64,000 nt of DNA from contig NZ_CVRB01000005.1 of NCBI RefSeq assembly GCF_001048695.1, forward strand, positions 124,001 through 188,000, in the 5' to 3' direction. Below, piece after piece: positions 17,707 to 26,744 of the stretch (positions are counted from its first letter, which is position 1; every line of letters starts with the position of its first letter). The translations under genes were made by a program, and so were the position numbers. This DNA comes from Neobacillus massiliamazoniensis (GTDB lineage: Bacteria; Bacillota; Bacilli; Bacillales; Cytobacillaceae). The notes under the pieces are model-generated. The model worked only from the letters and a program-made list of their open reading frames with translations. It was not told the DNA's origin and made no database searches.

Positions 17707-19464
17707 TTACTCCTCTAAATCATTGTTCATATTATACTTTTTGAGCTTTCGTATGATAGTCGTTTGATTTACCTCTAGAACTTTAGCCATTTTTCTGGAA
17801 GAGTGGTATTTTTTGAGGGCATGACTTAGGACTTGCTTCTCGACTTCCTCTACTGCCTGCTTAAGAGGAATGATTCCTAAAGCCGTAATAGGTTGCATCT
17901 TTTTTTTCGGTTTCAAATAATCAGGTAAATCTTCTGGGTGGATGACTTGATTATGTGATGTAACGACGAGCTGCTCTATTAAATTTTCTAGTTCTCTTAC
18001 ATTTCCGGGCCAATTGTACTCGGTTAATGCTTCAAGCACACTTTCAGTAAACGAAACATCCAGGTGGTATTCTTTATTGTATTGATATAAAAAACGTTGA
18101 ATCAACAGCTCAATTTCTTCTTTTCTTTCTCTAAGAGGAGGAATATGAACGGGAACAACGTGTAGCCGATAATAGAGGTCCTCACGAAATTTCCCTGATT
18201 TAACCATACTTTTTAAATCGCGATTTGTTGCTGACACAATTCGAATATCAACCCTTTTGCTGATATTTCCGCCTAACCGCTTAAAGACTTTATCTTGAAC
18301 TAAATTTAGTAGTTTTACCTGGACATCTAGAGGGAGTTCTCCTATTTCATCTAAAAATAAAGTTCCTCCATCTGCTAATTCAACCAAGCCTTTTTTCCCG
18401 CTTTTTTTCGCACCTGTATATGCACCGCCCTCATACCCAAAGAGCTCTGACTCTATTAATGATATGGGAATGGCCCCACAATTTACTTGGACAAACTCTT
18501 TGTTTTTCCTTGGACTTAAATCATGAATTAATTTTGCGAGAACGCCTTTCCCCACCCCGGATTCCCCTTCTATTAAAATAGAGGAATCCAGAGGGGCGAC
18601 CCTCTCTATTAATTCAAGAATTCTATTCATTTTATTAGATTTGGTAATCAAATCACCTTTTTTTGTAATCAAAACATTATTTTTTTGCATGATCGCATTT
18701 ACGACTTCTAGTTTATGCTGTAATTCTATTAATTCTGTGATATCACGTGTATTAATAATGACACGGTGCAACTTTCCATCTTCAGTAAAAATAGGCTTTC
18801 CGGTTACGATGACTTTCCTTCCATTCAAATACTCCTGCTGCGAAGATTCCGTCCTATGAGATTTCATTACTTTCAAGGTAACAGAATTAGGAATAATCCC
18901 TTCTTCAACTAATTCCTTCATATTCTTTCCTACAAAAATCTCAGGGGGAAACCCTGTTATTTTTTTACAGGCCTCACTAACGAATAAGACGTCACCCTCA
19001 CCATTCGATACAAATATTTCATCGTATGACGCATTAATGATTTGACGAAACTCGTTGTTTTCCTGTTTGATATTTTCAAGCATTATATGAACCTTATCAA
19101 AATCATCTTTAATTTGTTTATATAAATATTCATGTAACATTGCTTTTGAATAGATTTGAAATCTATGGCGCTCTTTTTTTAAGATCGAATAGGTACTCCA
19201 CTTACCTTTTTCAGATACCAATTGCTCCCAAGAATCATACAGTGTAAAGTCTTGATCCATATAGACATCTACTATCCCGCCCCAATTTTCTATCGCAATA
19301 CCTTTCCAAAATTGCGGTTCATCCAAAACCCCAAGTATTTCATAATTGTGATTTCTAATGAGCAGTGGAAAAGATACATGGGGAAGTGAATCATTTACCT
19401 CACTGAAAGTCGTTTGACTCAAAAACGTATTAAAAGTCTCGCATTCAAGATGCAATAAATACAC
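17707..19464 (-). CDS. Sigma-54-dependent transcriptional activator (PAS-AAA+-Fis)
   Basis: A 585-residue enhancer-binding protein. Residues 1-135 are an unrecognised sensory region. Residues 140-245 are a PAS domain (FVSNGEGDVLFVSEACKKIT). Residues 275-505 are the AAA+ module with Walker A GESGVGKG at 300, the sigma-54 contact loop as GAYTGA at 347-352, and Walker B GGTLFLDE at 366. The C terminus is a Fis-type helix-turn-helix (KMAKVLEVNQTTIIRKLKK). It should contact sigma-54 polymerase at the -24/-12 promoter found upstream of the adjacent operon. The start is GTG 19464 or, with better spacing to AAGGGGTG, TTG 19455. The ligand is unknown. Confidence 0.92.
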   Translation of the reverse strand: MYLLHLECETFNTFLSQTTFSEVNDSLPHVSFPLLIRNHNYEILGVLDEPQFWKGIAIENWGGIVDVYMDQDFTLYDSWEQLVSEKGKWSTYSILKKERHRFQIYSKAMLHEYLYKQIKDDFDKVHIMLENIKQENNEFRQIINASYDEIFVSNGEGDVLFVSEACKKITGFPPEIFVGKNMKELVEEGIIPNSVTLKVMKSHRTESSQQEYLNGRKVIVTGKPIFTEDGKLHRVIINTRDITELIELQHKLEVVNAIMQKNNVLITKKGDLITKSNKMNRILELIERVAPLDSSILIEGESGVGKGVLAKLIHDLSPRKNKEFVQVNCGAIPISLIESELFGYEGGAYTGAKKSGKKGLVELADGGTLFLDEIGELPLDVQVKLLNLVQDKVFKRLGGNISKRVDIRIVSATNRDLKSMVKSGKFREDLYYRLHVVPVHIPPLRERKEEIELLIQRFLYQYNKEYHLDVSFTESVLEALTEYNWPGNVRELENLIEQLVVTSHNQVIHPEDLPDYLKPKKKMQPITALGIIPLKQAVEEVEKQVLSHALKKYHSSRKMAKVLEVNQTTIIRKLKKYNMNNDLEE

Positions 19465-19516
19465 CCCTTTTCATAAAAATTTCTCTCAATATATGCTTAC
19501 TATATGTTATATGTAC

Positions 19517-19568
19517 GAAAAATACCAATTGCCTCCACCCAATTCATAGTAGAGACAACTGGTATTTT
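19517..19568 (-). terminator. Terminator of the sigma-54 operon
   Basis: AATACCAATTG near 19521 pairs with CAACTGGTATT ending near 19566, followed on the minus strand by T/A-rich sequence. It lies between the aldehyde dehydrogenase stop and the activator gene, so the activator is probably expressed separately. Confidence 0.5.
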
Positions 19569-19590
19569 CATTTTGAACTGAACTGAAATA

Positions 19591-21051
19591 TTACCTTTTC
19601 TTTGTTTTTGAAGGATCGAACGTAATTTGTTTCATCTCCGTCAAGTGCTGGAAAATCCACTGACCTAGGTTCCTTCCATTTCCACTGTTTTTCATTCCGC
19701 CAAATGGGGCAAGAAAATCCCAGTAGTTGGTAGATTCATTAATATGAACCGTTCCATGTTCGAGACGGTCTGCCATATACCAAGCATCCTCCAGACTAGA
19801 TGTAAAAACGGACGAGGTTAATCCATACTCGGTATCATTGGCAATTTCAACGGCGTCCTCTCTCGTCTTGAATTTAATAATCGGAGCAATCGGGCCAAAC
19901 GTTTCATGTTTTCCCAAAAGCATCGTTTGATTACAGTTTACGAGAATGGTAGGTTGGTAATAGAGTCCGTTATGGGTACCACCGTAAACCACCTGTGCCC
20001 CTTTGCTTATAGCATCTTCAATATGTTCATTCATCTTATTCACAATGGCTTGACTCGATAAAGGCCCCATTTGTGTTTCCTCGTCTAACGGATTGCCTAA
20101 CCGCACTTTTTTCGTTCTTTGAACTAGTAATCTTACAAATTCTTCATGGACACTCTCATGTACGAGGATTCGTTCGGCTGCCGTACAGACTTGCCCGGCA
20201 TTATAAAAACAGCCATTAACAGCGGCTTCTACAGCCTCCTCCAAATTAGCATCCTCCATGACAATTTGCGGACCGTTTCCGCCTAACTCTAACAGAGTTT
20301 TTCTTAACCCTGCTGCTTGAGCAATTTTTTCTCCAACCGCTGCACTGCCAGTAAAACAAACCCCACGAACATCTTGATGGGTTACTAGACGATTTCCCAC
20401 TTCCCCTTTCCCTTGAACAAGATTCACCACTCCTGGTGGAAACCCGGCTTCATCAAATAATCTAATAAACATTTCCGTACTAAACGGAGTGATTTCGGAT
20501 GGTTTGAATACGACTGTATTTCCAACTGCCAATGCATAGGGAATGATCTCTGCTGATAACGAAATAGGAAAATTCCAAGGTGTTATTGCACTAATGACCC
20601 CAACCGGTGTATGTGTGACATAAATCCTCTTATTATTCGTTCTTTCAAACGTACTTGGTAAGGTCCAACCCCTGAGCCGCTGAACTTCCCCAATGGTATG
20701 CTCAATATTGGAAATCCCGAGTTCATACACTTCTTCACGTGCCTCGGTAATCGTTTTCCCCATTTCTAATGTAATGGTCCGGGCCATTTCCTCTCCATAC
20801 TTCTTACCAATCTCGTATGCTTTTTTAAATAAATCCAATTTATCTAATAATGGGACCTCGGCCCACACTCTTTGAGCTTCCTTTGCACTCTTAATCGCTA
20901 AATCCACTTGTTCCAGTGAACTATTTCGATAGCTTCCAATCAGGCTTCCGTCTACCGGACTATTAAGTGTTACAATGTCACTATCCCCATCCATCCATTT
21001 ACCATTAATAAACGTCCTTGCATATAAAGTCTTTGACGCGGTTTGTTCCAT
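19591..21051 (-). CDS. NAD(P)-dependent aldehyde dehydrogenase
   Basis: A 486-residue soluble enzyme of the ALDH superfamily, oxidising an aldehyde to the acid. Motifs seen are ITPWNFPISL (cofactor site), LLELGGNGP with the general-base glutamate, and GQVCTAAERIL with the catalytic cysteine near residue 285. Full length for the family. An excellent GAGGAGGAG ribosome site precedes the ATG. It is the last gene of a four-gene minus-strand operon (flavoenzyme, small membrane protein, permease, ALDH), which suggests that an aldehyde is released from the imported compound by the flavoenzyme. The substrate cannot be read from sequence. Confidence 0.9.
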   Translation of the reverse strand: MEQTASKTLYARTFINGKWMDGDSDIVTLNSPVDGSLIGSYRNSSLEQVDLAIKSAKEAQRVWAEVPLLDKLDLFKKAYEIGKKYGEEMARTITLEMGKTITEAREEVYELGISNIEHTIGEVQRLRGWTLPSTFERTNNKRIYVTHTPVGVISAITPWNFPISLSAEIIPYALAVGNTVVFKPSEITPFSTEMFIRLFDEAGFPPGVVNLVQGKGEVGNRLVTHQDVRGVCFTGSAAVGEKIAQAAGLRKTLLELGGNGPQIVMEDANLEEAVEAAVNGCFYNAGQVCTAAERILVHESVHEEFVRLLVQRTKKVRLGNPLDEETQMGPLSSQAIVNKMNEHIEDAISKGAQVVYGGTHNGLYYQPTILVNCNQTMLLGKHETFGPIAPIIKFKTREDAVEIANDTEYGLTSSVFTSSLEDAWYMADRLEHGTVHINESTNYWDFLAPFGGMKNSGNGRNLGQWIFQHLTEMKQITFDPSKTKKR

Positions 21052-21088
21052 TTAAATCTCCTCCTCGTTTATATAGGTTAATTAAGAT

Positions 21089-22510
21089 TTACCTGTATCC
21101 GCCTTTTTTCAACGGAATCACGATATATTTTGTAAGAAAATAGTAACTAAGTCCTGATAATAGAATCACTGGTATCGATGCACTTGTATATTTAAAAAAT
21201 GCGGCTGATTTGTAGGTAATGGGATCAAGTAAAGAGATATAAGCAAAAAACCCGATGATACATGAAATAAATGCCACAAGATTTATTCCACCCCAGAAAT
21301 AATAATGTGATTCCTTGCCATCGTTGTATAACTCATGAAGAGCAATTTTCTTTTTTCTTAACAAGAAATAGTCCGTAATTTGAACTCCTATAATCGGTGC
21401 AAATGCCACTCCAAGAAAGGCCAGAAAGGAGGGAATAAAATTTAAAAATTGCTCCGAAAAAAACATGCAGATAATCGCAACAGGCAGAAGGACAATCAGG
21501 GTAGTCTGATTCCAGTTGGTTTTCTTTTCAATCCACTTAATTTGCCTTAGACCAATTCCAGTCGTATAAGCGCCTACGATAGCAGTTCCGATATTGGCTA
21601 ACGCTAAGAACAGTAATGCGATTATCCCAAATCCAATTCCTCCGACCTCTACAAACCATTTAGTAGGATCATAGTTTCCGGTTGCCAGGGCTGAAAAAAG
21701 TCCAATTAAACTAATAACACCTGTTGGTAATCCCATACCAAGCATCGTTGGCCATAAAGCTTTTCCAGAGCTAGGAACCATTCTGACGATTCCTCCCATA
21801 TAGGGCCACCATGAAAGAACACTTGCTACTAAAATTTCGAAGCCAGTTGTATAATCCCATAAACGGTCCCCTGAGGATGCCAGCGCTTTCGCATGAAAAA
21901 TCTTACTTATTCCTACTGTACTGACTAATTTATACATGATTAAAATACCGGTCAAACTAACAAGAATACTTATAATGAGTGATGTGTTTTTTACCGCTGC
22001 AGAGCCGCCTCGCAAGGAAATCCAACTTATAGTGATGGCGGTAAGAGAACTAATAGCTGTAACAATTTGTTGTGAGGATGTGTGAAGTATACCAGTGGCT
22101 AATAAAACTTGACTTACTGCTTTACCAAATAAAATAATTAACAAACAATTCCAGCCTACTATCGATGCGTACTGAAGAAAAATGGCAAATACCGATCCCT
22201 TCTGTCCTAAAATCGACTTGCTCGAAGCAATGTTTTCTAGGCCATATTTTATACTTACTGGAACTGTAGCGAGAACAACAAAAAACATTCCCACTAAACA
22301 CCCTGCCATCATGGCTAGTGTTCCCATCGTAGCATTGAGGTAATAGGCCACATAGCCGCCAATAGAATAACTCCAAGCCGCCACTCCAGCACTTAAGGCT
22401 ACTCCCGTTAATCCCCAGGAAGTCCACGTTCTTTCCTTTTTAGGTAACGGCCAACTTCCTTGGGCTACCTCCTGTGCGATTGATAACTCAAGACTTTTTG
22501 CCGGTTTCAT
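21089..22510 (-). CDS. NCS1-family permease (cytosine/purine/allantoin type)
   Basis: A 473-residue integral membrane symporter with about 12 hydrophobic helices. The N-terminal SYSIGGYVAYYLNATMGTLA and the central WWPYMGGIVRMVP and GVQITDYFLLRKKK segments are typical of the nucleobase-cation-symporter-1 family (cytosine, allantoin, hydantoin or thiamine uptake). I place the start at ATG 22510 rather than the earlier in-frame codon at 22525: GGGGGTGG lies 5 bases upstream. The ATG overlaps the stop of the preceding 69-codon gene as ATGA, so the two are translationally coupled. It is part of the sigma-54 operon. Confidence 0.88.
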   Translation of the reverse strand: MKPAKSLELSIAQEVAQGSWPLPKKERTWTSWGLTGVALSAGVAAWSYSIGGYVAYYLNATMGTLAMMAGCLVGMFFVVLATVPVSIKYGLENIASSKSILGQKGSVFAIFLQYASIVGWNCLLIILFGKAVSQVLLATGILHTSSQQIVTAISSLTAITISWISLRGGSAAVKNTSLIISILVSLTGILIMYKLVSTVGISKIFHAKALASSGDRLWDYTTGFEILVASVLSWWPYMGGIVRMVPSSGKALWPTMLGMGLPTGVISLIGLFSALATGNYDPTKWFVEVGGIGFGIIALLFLALANIGTAIVGAYTTGIGLRQIKWIEKKTNWNQTTLIVLLPVAIICMFFSEQFLNFIPSFLAFLGVAFAPIIGVQITDYFLLRKKKIALHELYNDGKESHYYFWGGINLVAFISCIIGFFAYISLLDPITYKSAAFFKYTSASIPVILLSGLSYYFLTKYIVIPLKKGGYR

Positions 22511-22716
22511 AATAACCACCCCCAAACCATCAAAATGAGAGGAACGATGAGGCCGATAAATACTAGATAGATATATTCCTTCTTGGTGAAATCCTCACCA
22601 AGATTGGATTCGTCCGACATTTCGTTTAAAATGGCTTGCAAGCTCTGAGATTCTTCCGGGTATACCGTTAACTGCCCTGAAACTGAATTTAATTCAAAAT
22701 TTGTCTGTTCAGTCAT
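22507..22716 (-). CDS. Small membrane protein coupled to the NCS1 permease
   Basis: A 69-residue protein with an acidic, soluble N-terminal 48 residues and one C-terminal membrane helix (YLVFIGLIVPLILMVWGWLL). The AAGGGG ribosome site is good. Its stop codon overlaps the permease start as ATGA and its last codons contain the permease ribosome site, so stoichiometric co-expression is expected. A tail-anchored accessory or regulatory subunit of the permease is the simplest reading (inference). No named family is recognised. Confidence 0.65.
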   Translation of the reverse strand: MTEQTNFELNSVSGQLTVYPEESQSLQAILNEMSDESNLGEDFTKKEYIYLVFIGLIVPLILMVWGWLL

Positions 22717-22965
22717 ATTCGTTCCCCTTTCATTATTTTCTCATCGACTTTACTAGTTCCTACTATAAGCAGCCATTTCGCTTTCTACTCTCATTTCACC
22801 ATCCTTTTATTTTTTTAAATAAAATAGAAATTAGAGGTATAACATAATTGTAAAGGCTTTCAACGGTAGTATTAATACACCGAATTTTCCGAAAACTAAG
22901 TAGGTTTTTATGATATTATCCTGAATTTCATATTCCTTCATTCTCCAGAAAGTCATCAAATTCGA

Positions 22966-24954
22966 CTATCCTGTTATTTCTACTTCCGTTTGACCAAGAT
23001 TTAAAACAGTGGCTAAGCCTTCGTAGGTAGCTTCTTCGATGGTACGTGGTGCAAGGCAATCACCTATTTGATTCACAACAGGAGCAATCCCCTTTACTTC
23101 CTCATACAATTCGGTATTCGGGATTCGTCCATATGCTAGTATAATAGAATCCCATTCATCCACTTCTTCTTTTTCATGTGAAAATAGATTTCTAATGATG
23201 ACTTTATCATCAACGATCCCGCCAAAATCAAAATGGGGTTTAAGATTTACTTTTAATTGGTACAGCTTCTTCAAATATTCGTTTCGAAGATACTGATGGA
23301 CCTCTTGACCAATGTGAAGCTTAGCAGAAAATAGCGTTACCTTATGGCCTTTTTCTTGTAAATAAATTGCTGCTTCAATTCCAGGCCAGTCTCCAGCAAA
23401 ATCAAACACGAGGACACGGTTTCCAACTGGTTTTTGATGAATGCTAAATAGATTATCTACCGTAATAACTCTAGGGTCCTCTACGCCTTTCACATGGGGG
23501 AGGTAGGGTCGAGATCCTACTGCACAGATAATGACATCTGGCTTCATTTCTACTAAATCAGCTTTACAGATTCTTCTCCCTAATTGAATCCTAATCTTGC
23601 TTTTTTCTAACTTTCTAGAATAGTTATCTAGCATGGTTTCAGCCATTTCCTGCCGCATCGGCGCTTTTCTCAACGTTTGCAGCAATCCGCCCATCACTTT
23701 TTCCTGTTCGATTAACGTGACCTGATGTCCTTTGGTGTCCGCAGTTATGGCAGCCTGCAAGCCTGCCGGTCCGGCTCCTATTACAACAACATGCTTTTTT
23801 GTTTTTACTGTTTGTTTTAAAGGGAGCAATTCACCCTCTTTCCCTGCGTATGGATTTTGGACACAGCCAATGGTGAGACCTTTATGATAGTGACCAATAC
23901 ATGCTTGGAGGCAGCCAATGCAGGCATCAATGGTATTGAGTTCCCCCATTATCGCTTTGTTTGGCATTTCCGGATCCACAATTAATGCACGAGTCATTCC
24001 TACCATATCAGCTTTTCCAGTCTTCACAATTTGTTCAGCCTCTACAGGATCAACAATGCGTGTTCCCACAAATACCGGAACTGCACCAGCCATACGTATT
24101 TTAAAGGCATGAGGCGTGTTGTATCCATGCTTCATTGGAGATCCCGGTGCAATATGAGTAGACCCCGAATAAGTACTAGAATCCCCTGAAGTAACATTAA
24201 TAAAGTCAATTCGGACATGTTCCACCAAATACTCGACAATCTTTACTGCATCCGCAACGGTCGTCCCATTCATCGTCAATTCATCCGCACTAATCCGGAT
24301 TCCGACTGTAAAGTCTTCGCCCACCGCTTCCCAAATTCGTTTTAATATTTCAAGAATAAAACGCATCCGATTCTCAAAGGACCCACCGTATTGATCGATC
24401 CGATAGTTTGTGTGAGTTGACCAGAATTGGGCTGGTAAATACCCATGGGAGCAGGCAATTTCTACACCATCCAGTCCTGCTTCCTTTGCCAGCTTAGCGG
24501 ATAAAACAAACCCAGCAATCACTTCTTCAATATCATCCAAGCTCATAGGCCTTGGCATGGTTCCAAACCTCAGGCTTGGTTCTGCAGATGGGGCCCACGC
24601 TGAATGACGATAGTCACTTGCGATAACTTCTCTTCCCCCATGAAAAAGCTGAGAAAATACTTTTGTGTCATAACGATGCAATTCATCTGCCATTTCTCTA
24701 TAAGCAGGGATGACATCCTTGTTATAGCCAGCTATTGTTTGGTCTGTCAGAATCCCTGAAGAATGTACGGCAGCGGCTTCGAGAATGATTAGACCTGCCC
24801 CGCCTTTCGCACGTTCGACGTGGTAGGCGATCATGTCTGACGTTGGAATACCATCAACCACATGATTGGTTTGATGTGCAGTACTGAGAATTCTATTTTT
24901 GATAACAGTATTTCCAATGGTCACTTTAGTAAATAAGTCTTTAAATTGGGACAT
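22966..24954 (-). CDS. Iron-sulfur flavoenzyme of the 2-enoate reductase/TMADH family
   Basis: A 662-residue three-domain oxidoreductase. Residues 1-335 are an FMN-binding TIM barrel. The 4Fe-4S ligands are C345, C348, C352 and C364 (CIGCLQAC then GC). Residues 388-660 are two nucleotide-binding folds, with GAGPAG at 393 and a second fold near residue 490. This architecture is shared by 2,4-dienoyl-CoA/2-enoate reductases and by trimethylamine, dimethylamine, histamine and N-methylproline dehydrogenases/demethylases. With an NCS1 permease and an ALDH beside it, demethylation or deamination of a nitrogenous compound is plausible (inference). It is first gene after the sigma-54 promoter, with AAAGGAG before the ATG. 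Confidence 0.85.
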   Translation of the reverse strand: MSQFKDLFTKVTIGNTVIKNRILSTAHQTNHVVDGIPTSDMIAYHVERAKGGAGLIILEAAAVHSSGILTDQTIAGYNKDVIPAYREMADELHRYDTKVFSQLFHGGREVIASDYRHSAWAPSAEPSLRFGTMPRPMSLDDIEEVIAGFVLSAKLAKEAGLDGVEIACSHGYLPAQFWSTHTNYRIDQYGGSFENRMRFILEILKRIWEAVGEDFTVGIRISADELTMNGTTVADAVKIVEYLVEHVRIDFINVTSGDSSTYSGSTHIAPGSPMKHGYNTPHAFKIRMAGAVPVFVGTRIVDPVEAEQIVKTGKADMVGMTRALIVDPEMPNKAIMGELNTIDACIGCLQACIGHYHKGLTIGCVQNPYAGKEGELLPLKQTVKTKKHVVVIGAGPAGLQAAITADTKGHQVTLIEQEKVMGGLLQTLRKAPMRQEMAETMLDNYSRKLEKSKIRIQLGRRICKADLVEMKPDVIICAVGSRPYLPHVKGVEDPRVITVDNLFSIHQKPVGNRVLVFDFAGDWPGIEAAIYLQEKGHKVTLFSAKLHIGQEVHQYLRNEYLKKLYQLKVNLKPHFDFGGIVDDKVIIRNLFSHEKEEVDEWDSIILAYGRIPNTELYEEVKGIAPVVNQIGDCLAPRTIEEATYEGLATVLNLGQTEVEITG

Positions 24955-25010
24955 TTTATTTCACTCCTTTCAAATAAGTATTTTTCTTTTAAGCCTTCAC
25001 TTTTTAAATT

Positions 25011-25027
25011 TGCAATTTTTGTGCCAA
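25011..25027 (-). promoter_or_regulatory. Sigma-54 (-24/-12) promoter
   Basis: The minus strand reads TTGGCACAAAAATTGCA: TGGCAC at -24 (25021-25026), five bases, then TTGCA at -12 (25011-25015), with exactly 10 bases between GG and GC. This is a full consensus match, about 60 bp before the flavoenzyme start, and the activator gene is at the other end of the same cluster. Confidence 0.93.
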
Positions 25028-25108
25028 GTATCAAATGGTTGATAAAAAGCGATAAATTATAGAATCTTGTTTGTTCTTCTTCAGAAAATTGTACTTGAAG
25101 GAAAAAAA

Positions 25109-25149
25109 TTGAACCTTTTTTGCAACATCCTGATGCAAAAAAGGTTCAA
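25109..25149. promoter_or_regulatory. Large palindrome upstream of the sigma-54 promoter (possible enhancer site)
   Basis: Two perfect 16-bp arms, TTGAACCTTTTTTGCA (25109-25124) and TGCAAAAAAGGTTCAA (25134-25149), flank a 9-base spacer. It lies about 85-125 bp upstream of the -24/-12 promoter, the usual position of an upstream activator site. It could instead be a hairpin terminator, but the A/T run is within the stem, not after it. Confidence 0.5.
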
Positions 25150-25462
25150 CCGATACTCCATTCAACAAGATTATGGAATGTGTTTAATCACCACTATTTT
25201 CAATATGGTGTCGTAATCTCCATTTCGTCTATATTAGGCATACTATGTTGTTTTTTACTTAATATTAAGGGGAACATTTGAAGAAAAAATATATATTTAT
25301 AAGTTAATTGCATTTTTCGGGTAACTAGACCCCTTCTACATTCCCCAAAATAAGTTAATTTGTATCCAATAAGCCTATTACATAAATACTTATATGAAAA
25401 AATATAGTTTTCTTCCGTGAGTAAAAACAACAATTAAATTTAACATAGCTTATAAAAAAATA
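25150..25462. other. Intergenic stretch, no gene seen
   Basis: AT-rich. A minus-strand frame of 77 codons here has no ribosome site and an implausible composition, so I do not call it. Confidence 0.5.
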
Positions 25463-25482
25463 ATGAACGGTAGGGACGGTTC
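25463..25482. repeat. Hairpin motif upstream of hydrolase copy 1
   Basis: TGAACGGTAGGGACGGTTCA, a near-palindrome with an AGGG centre. The same motif (perfect as TGAACCGT-AGGG-ACGGTTCA) lies at the same distance before the other two hydrolase copies, at 30808 and 32060. Confidence 0.7.
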
Positions 25483-25570
25483 ATACGTCTTATCATTAAA
25501 ATAAAGTCACTAGAATCGAACTAAAGGGTTTTATTTAGTATGTTGGCCTCAATCAAAGGAGGTAAATAAA

Positions 25571-26497
25571 ATGGCTGATGAAAAAATTGTTATAGGTACT
25601 GAAACAAAGTACCCACTTAATGGGATATTGACCATTCCTAATGAAACTAATGGATTGTTTCCTGCGGTTGTATTGGTTCAAGGCTCTGGTCCAAGTAATA
25701 TGGATGAAAAAATCGGAAATAATTACCCTTTTAAAGACCTTGCTGAAGGTTTGTCGGAAAAAGGGATTGCAGTGCTACGATATGACAAGAGAACACTCGT
25801 ATATGGAAAAGAAATGAGAAATGATACTGGAATATCAGTGAAAGAAGAAACGATTGAAGATGCCATCCTTGCAGCTGATTTCTTACGAAAAGATCCACGT
25901 ATGGATTCAAACAAAATATTTATTGTTGGTCATAGTTTAGGAGGGATGCTAGCTCCTCGAATTGATGCTGAAGGTGGAAGTTTTGCTGGAGTCATTATCA
26001 TGGGTGGTTCTCCACGTAAATTAGAAGAAATTATGATGGACCAAAATAACGATGTTTTAAACTCGTTGAATAAGTTTTTGAAAATGATTGCTAAAAAACA
26101 AATTGCAGCATTATCATCCAAGTTTGACAACATCTATTACCTAAGTGATGAAGAAGCAAAATCGACCAAGGTTTTGGGGAGATACGTCAGGGCTTACTAC
26201 TTTAAAGAAATGGGTGAACATCAAACTATTAATTATCTCAAAACATTGGATAAACCAGTATTAATTCTACAAGGAGAAAAAGATTTTCAAGTAACAGTAG
26301 AAAAAGATTTTGATGTTTATAGAAATTTATTGGGTGATATGCCAAATGTAACATTTAAACTTTATCCGAACTTGAATCATTTGTTTATGCCTTCTGTTTA
26401 TGGAGAGATACTTAAAGCGAAAAAAGAATATAAGGTTGCACAACGTGTAGATAAACAAGTTATAAATGACATTTCCGACTGGATTCTTTCAATTTAG
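25571..26497 (+). CDS. Alpha/beta hydrolase, copy 1
   Basis: A 308-residue soluble hydrolase of the serine aminopeptidase S33/dienelactone-hydrolase-like group. It has an oxyanion region VQGSGPSN near residue 37, nucleophile elbow GHSLGG with Ser122, an acid at LQGEKDF near residue 241, and a histidine in NLNHLF near residue 273; all three catalytic residues are present. There is no signal peptide, so it is cytoplasmic. AAAGGAGG precedes the ATG. Upstream DNA and coding sequence are nearly the same as the copies at 30.9 and 32.2 kb (about a dozen amino-acid differences from the 32.2 kb copy). The substrate is unknown. Confidence 0.88.
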   Translation: MADEKIVIGTETKYPLNGILTIPNETNGLFPAVVLVQGSGPSNMDEKIGNNYPFKDLAEGLSEKGIAVLRYDKRTLVYGKEMRNDTGISVKEETIEDAILAADFLRKDPRMDSNKIFIVGHSLGGMLAPRIDAEGGSFAGVIIMGGSPRKLEEIMMDQNNDVLNSLNKFLKMIAKKQIAALSSKFDNIYYLSDEEAKSTKVLGRYVRAYYFKEMGEHQTINYLKTLDKPVLILQGEKDFQVTVEKDFDVYRNLLGDMPNVTFKLYPNLNHLFMPSVYGEILKAKKEYKVAQRVDKQVINDISDWILSI

Positions 26498-26516
26498 GAA
26501 AAACCAACAGAAGTTT

Positions 26517-26550
26517 AAGAAAGCCCACTATAACGGGCTTTCTTTCGTTT
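26517..26550 (+). terminator. Terminator of hydrolase copy 1
   Basis: AAGAAAGCCC (26517-26526) pairs with GGGCTTTCTT (26535-26544), then TCGTTT. The same terminator follows the third copy. Confidence 0.85.
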
Positions 26551-26744
26551 CCTATGGAATACTTCACAACTGAAGGTTGGTTCAGATCATTCAGGACCAT
26601 GCGGTCAAATCTTTTTTGCTTCTCTACTTACTTTGTTAGAATATCCAACTTCTGAAGATACCTTAACAGCTAGCGATGAAATTTTAGCAATTAAGATTAA
26701 CAAACTATGTAACAGTCGATCTAGCAAGTGGGCGCCTTCTTCTG

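Noticed and set aside
25200..25433. 77-codon minus-strand frame upstream of hydrolase copy 1
   Set aside because: No ribosome site, Tyr/Phe-rich AT-driven composition, no resemblance to a protein family.
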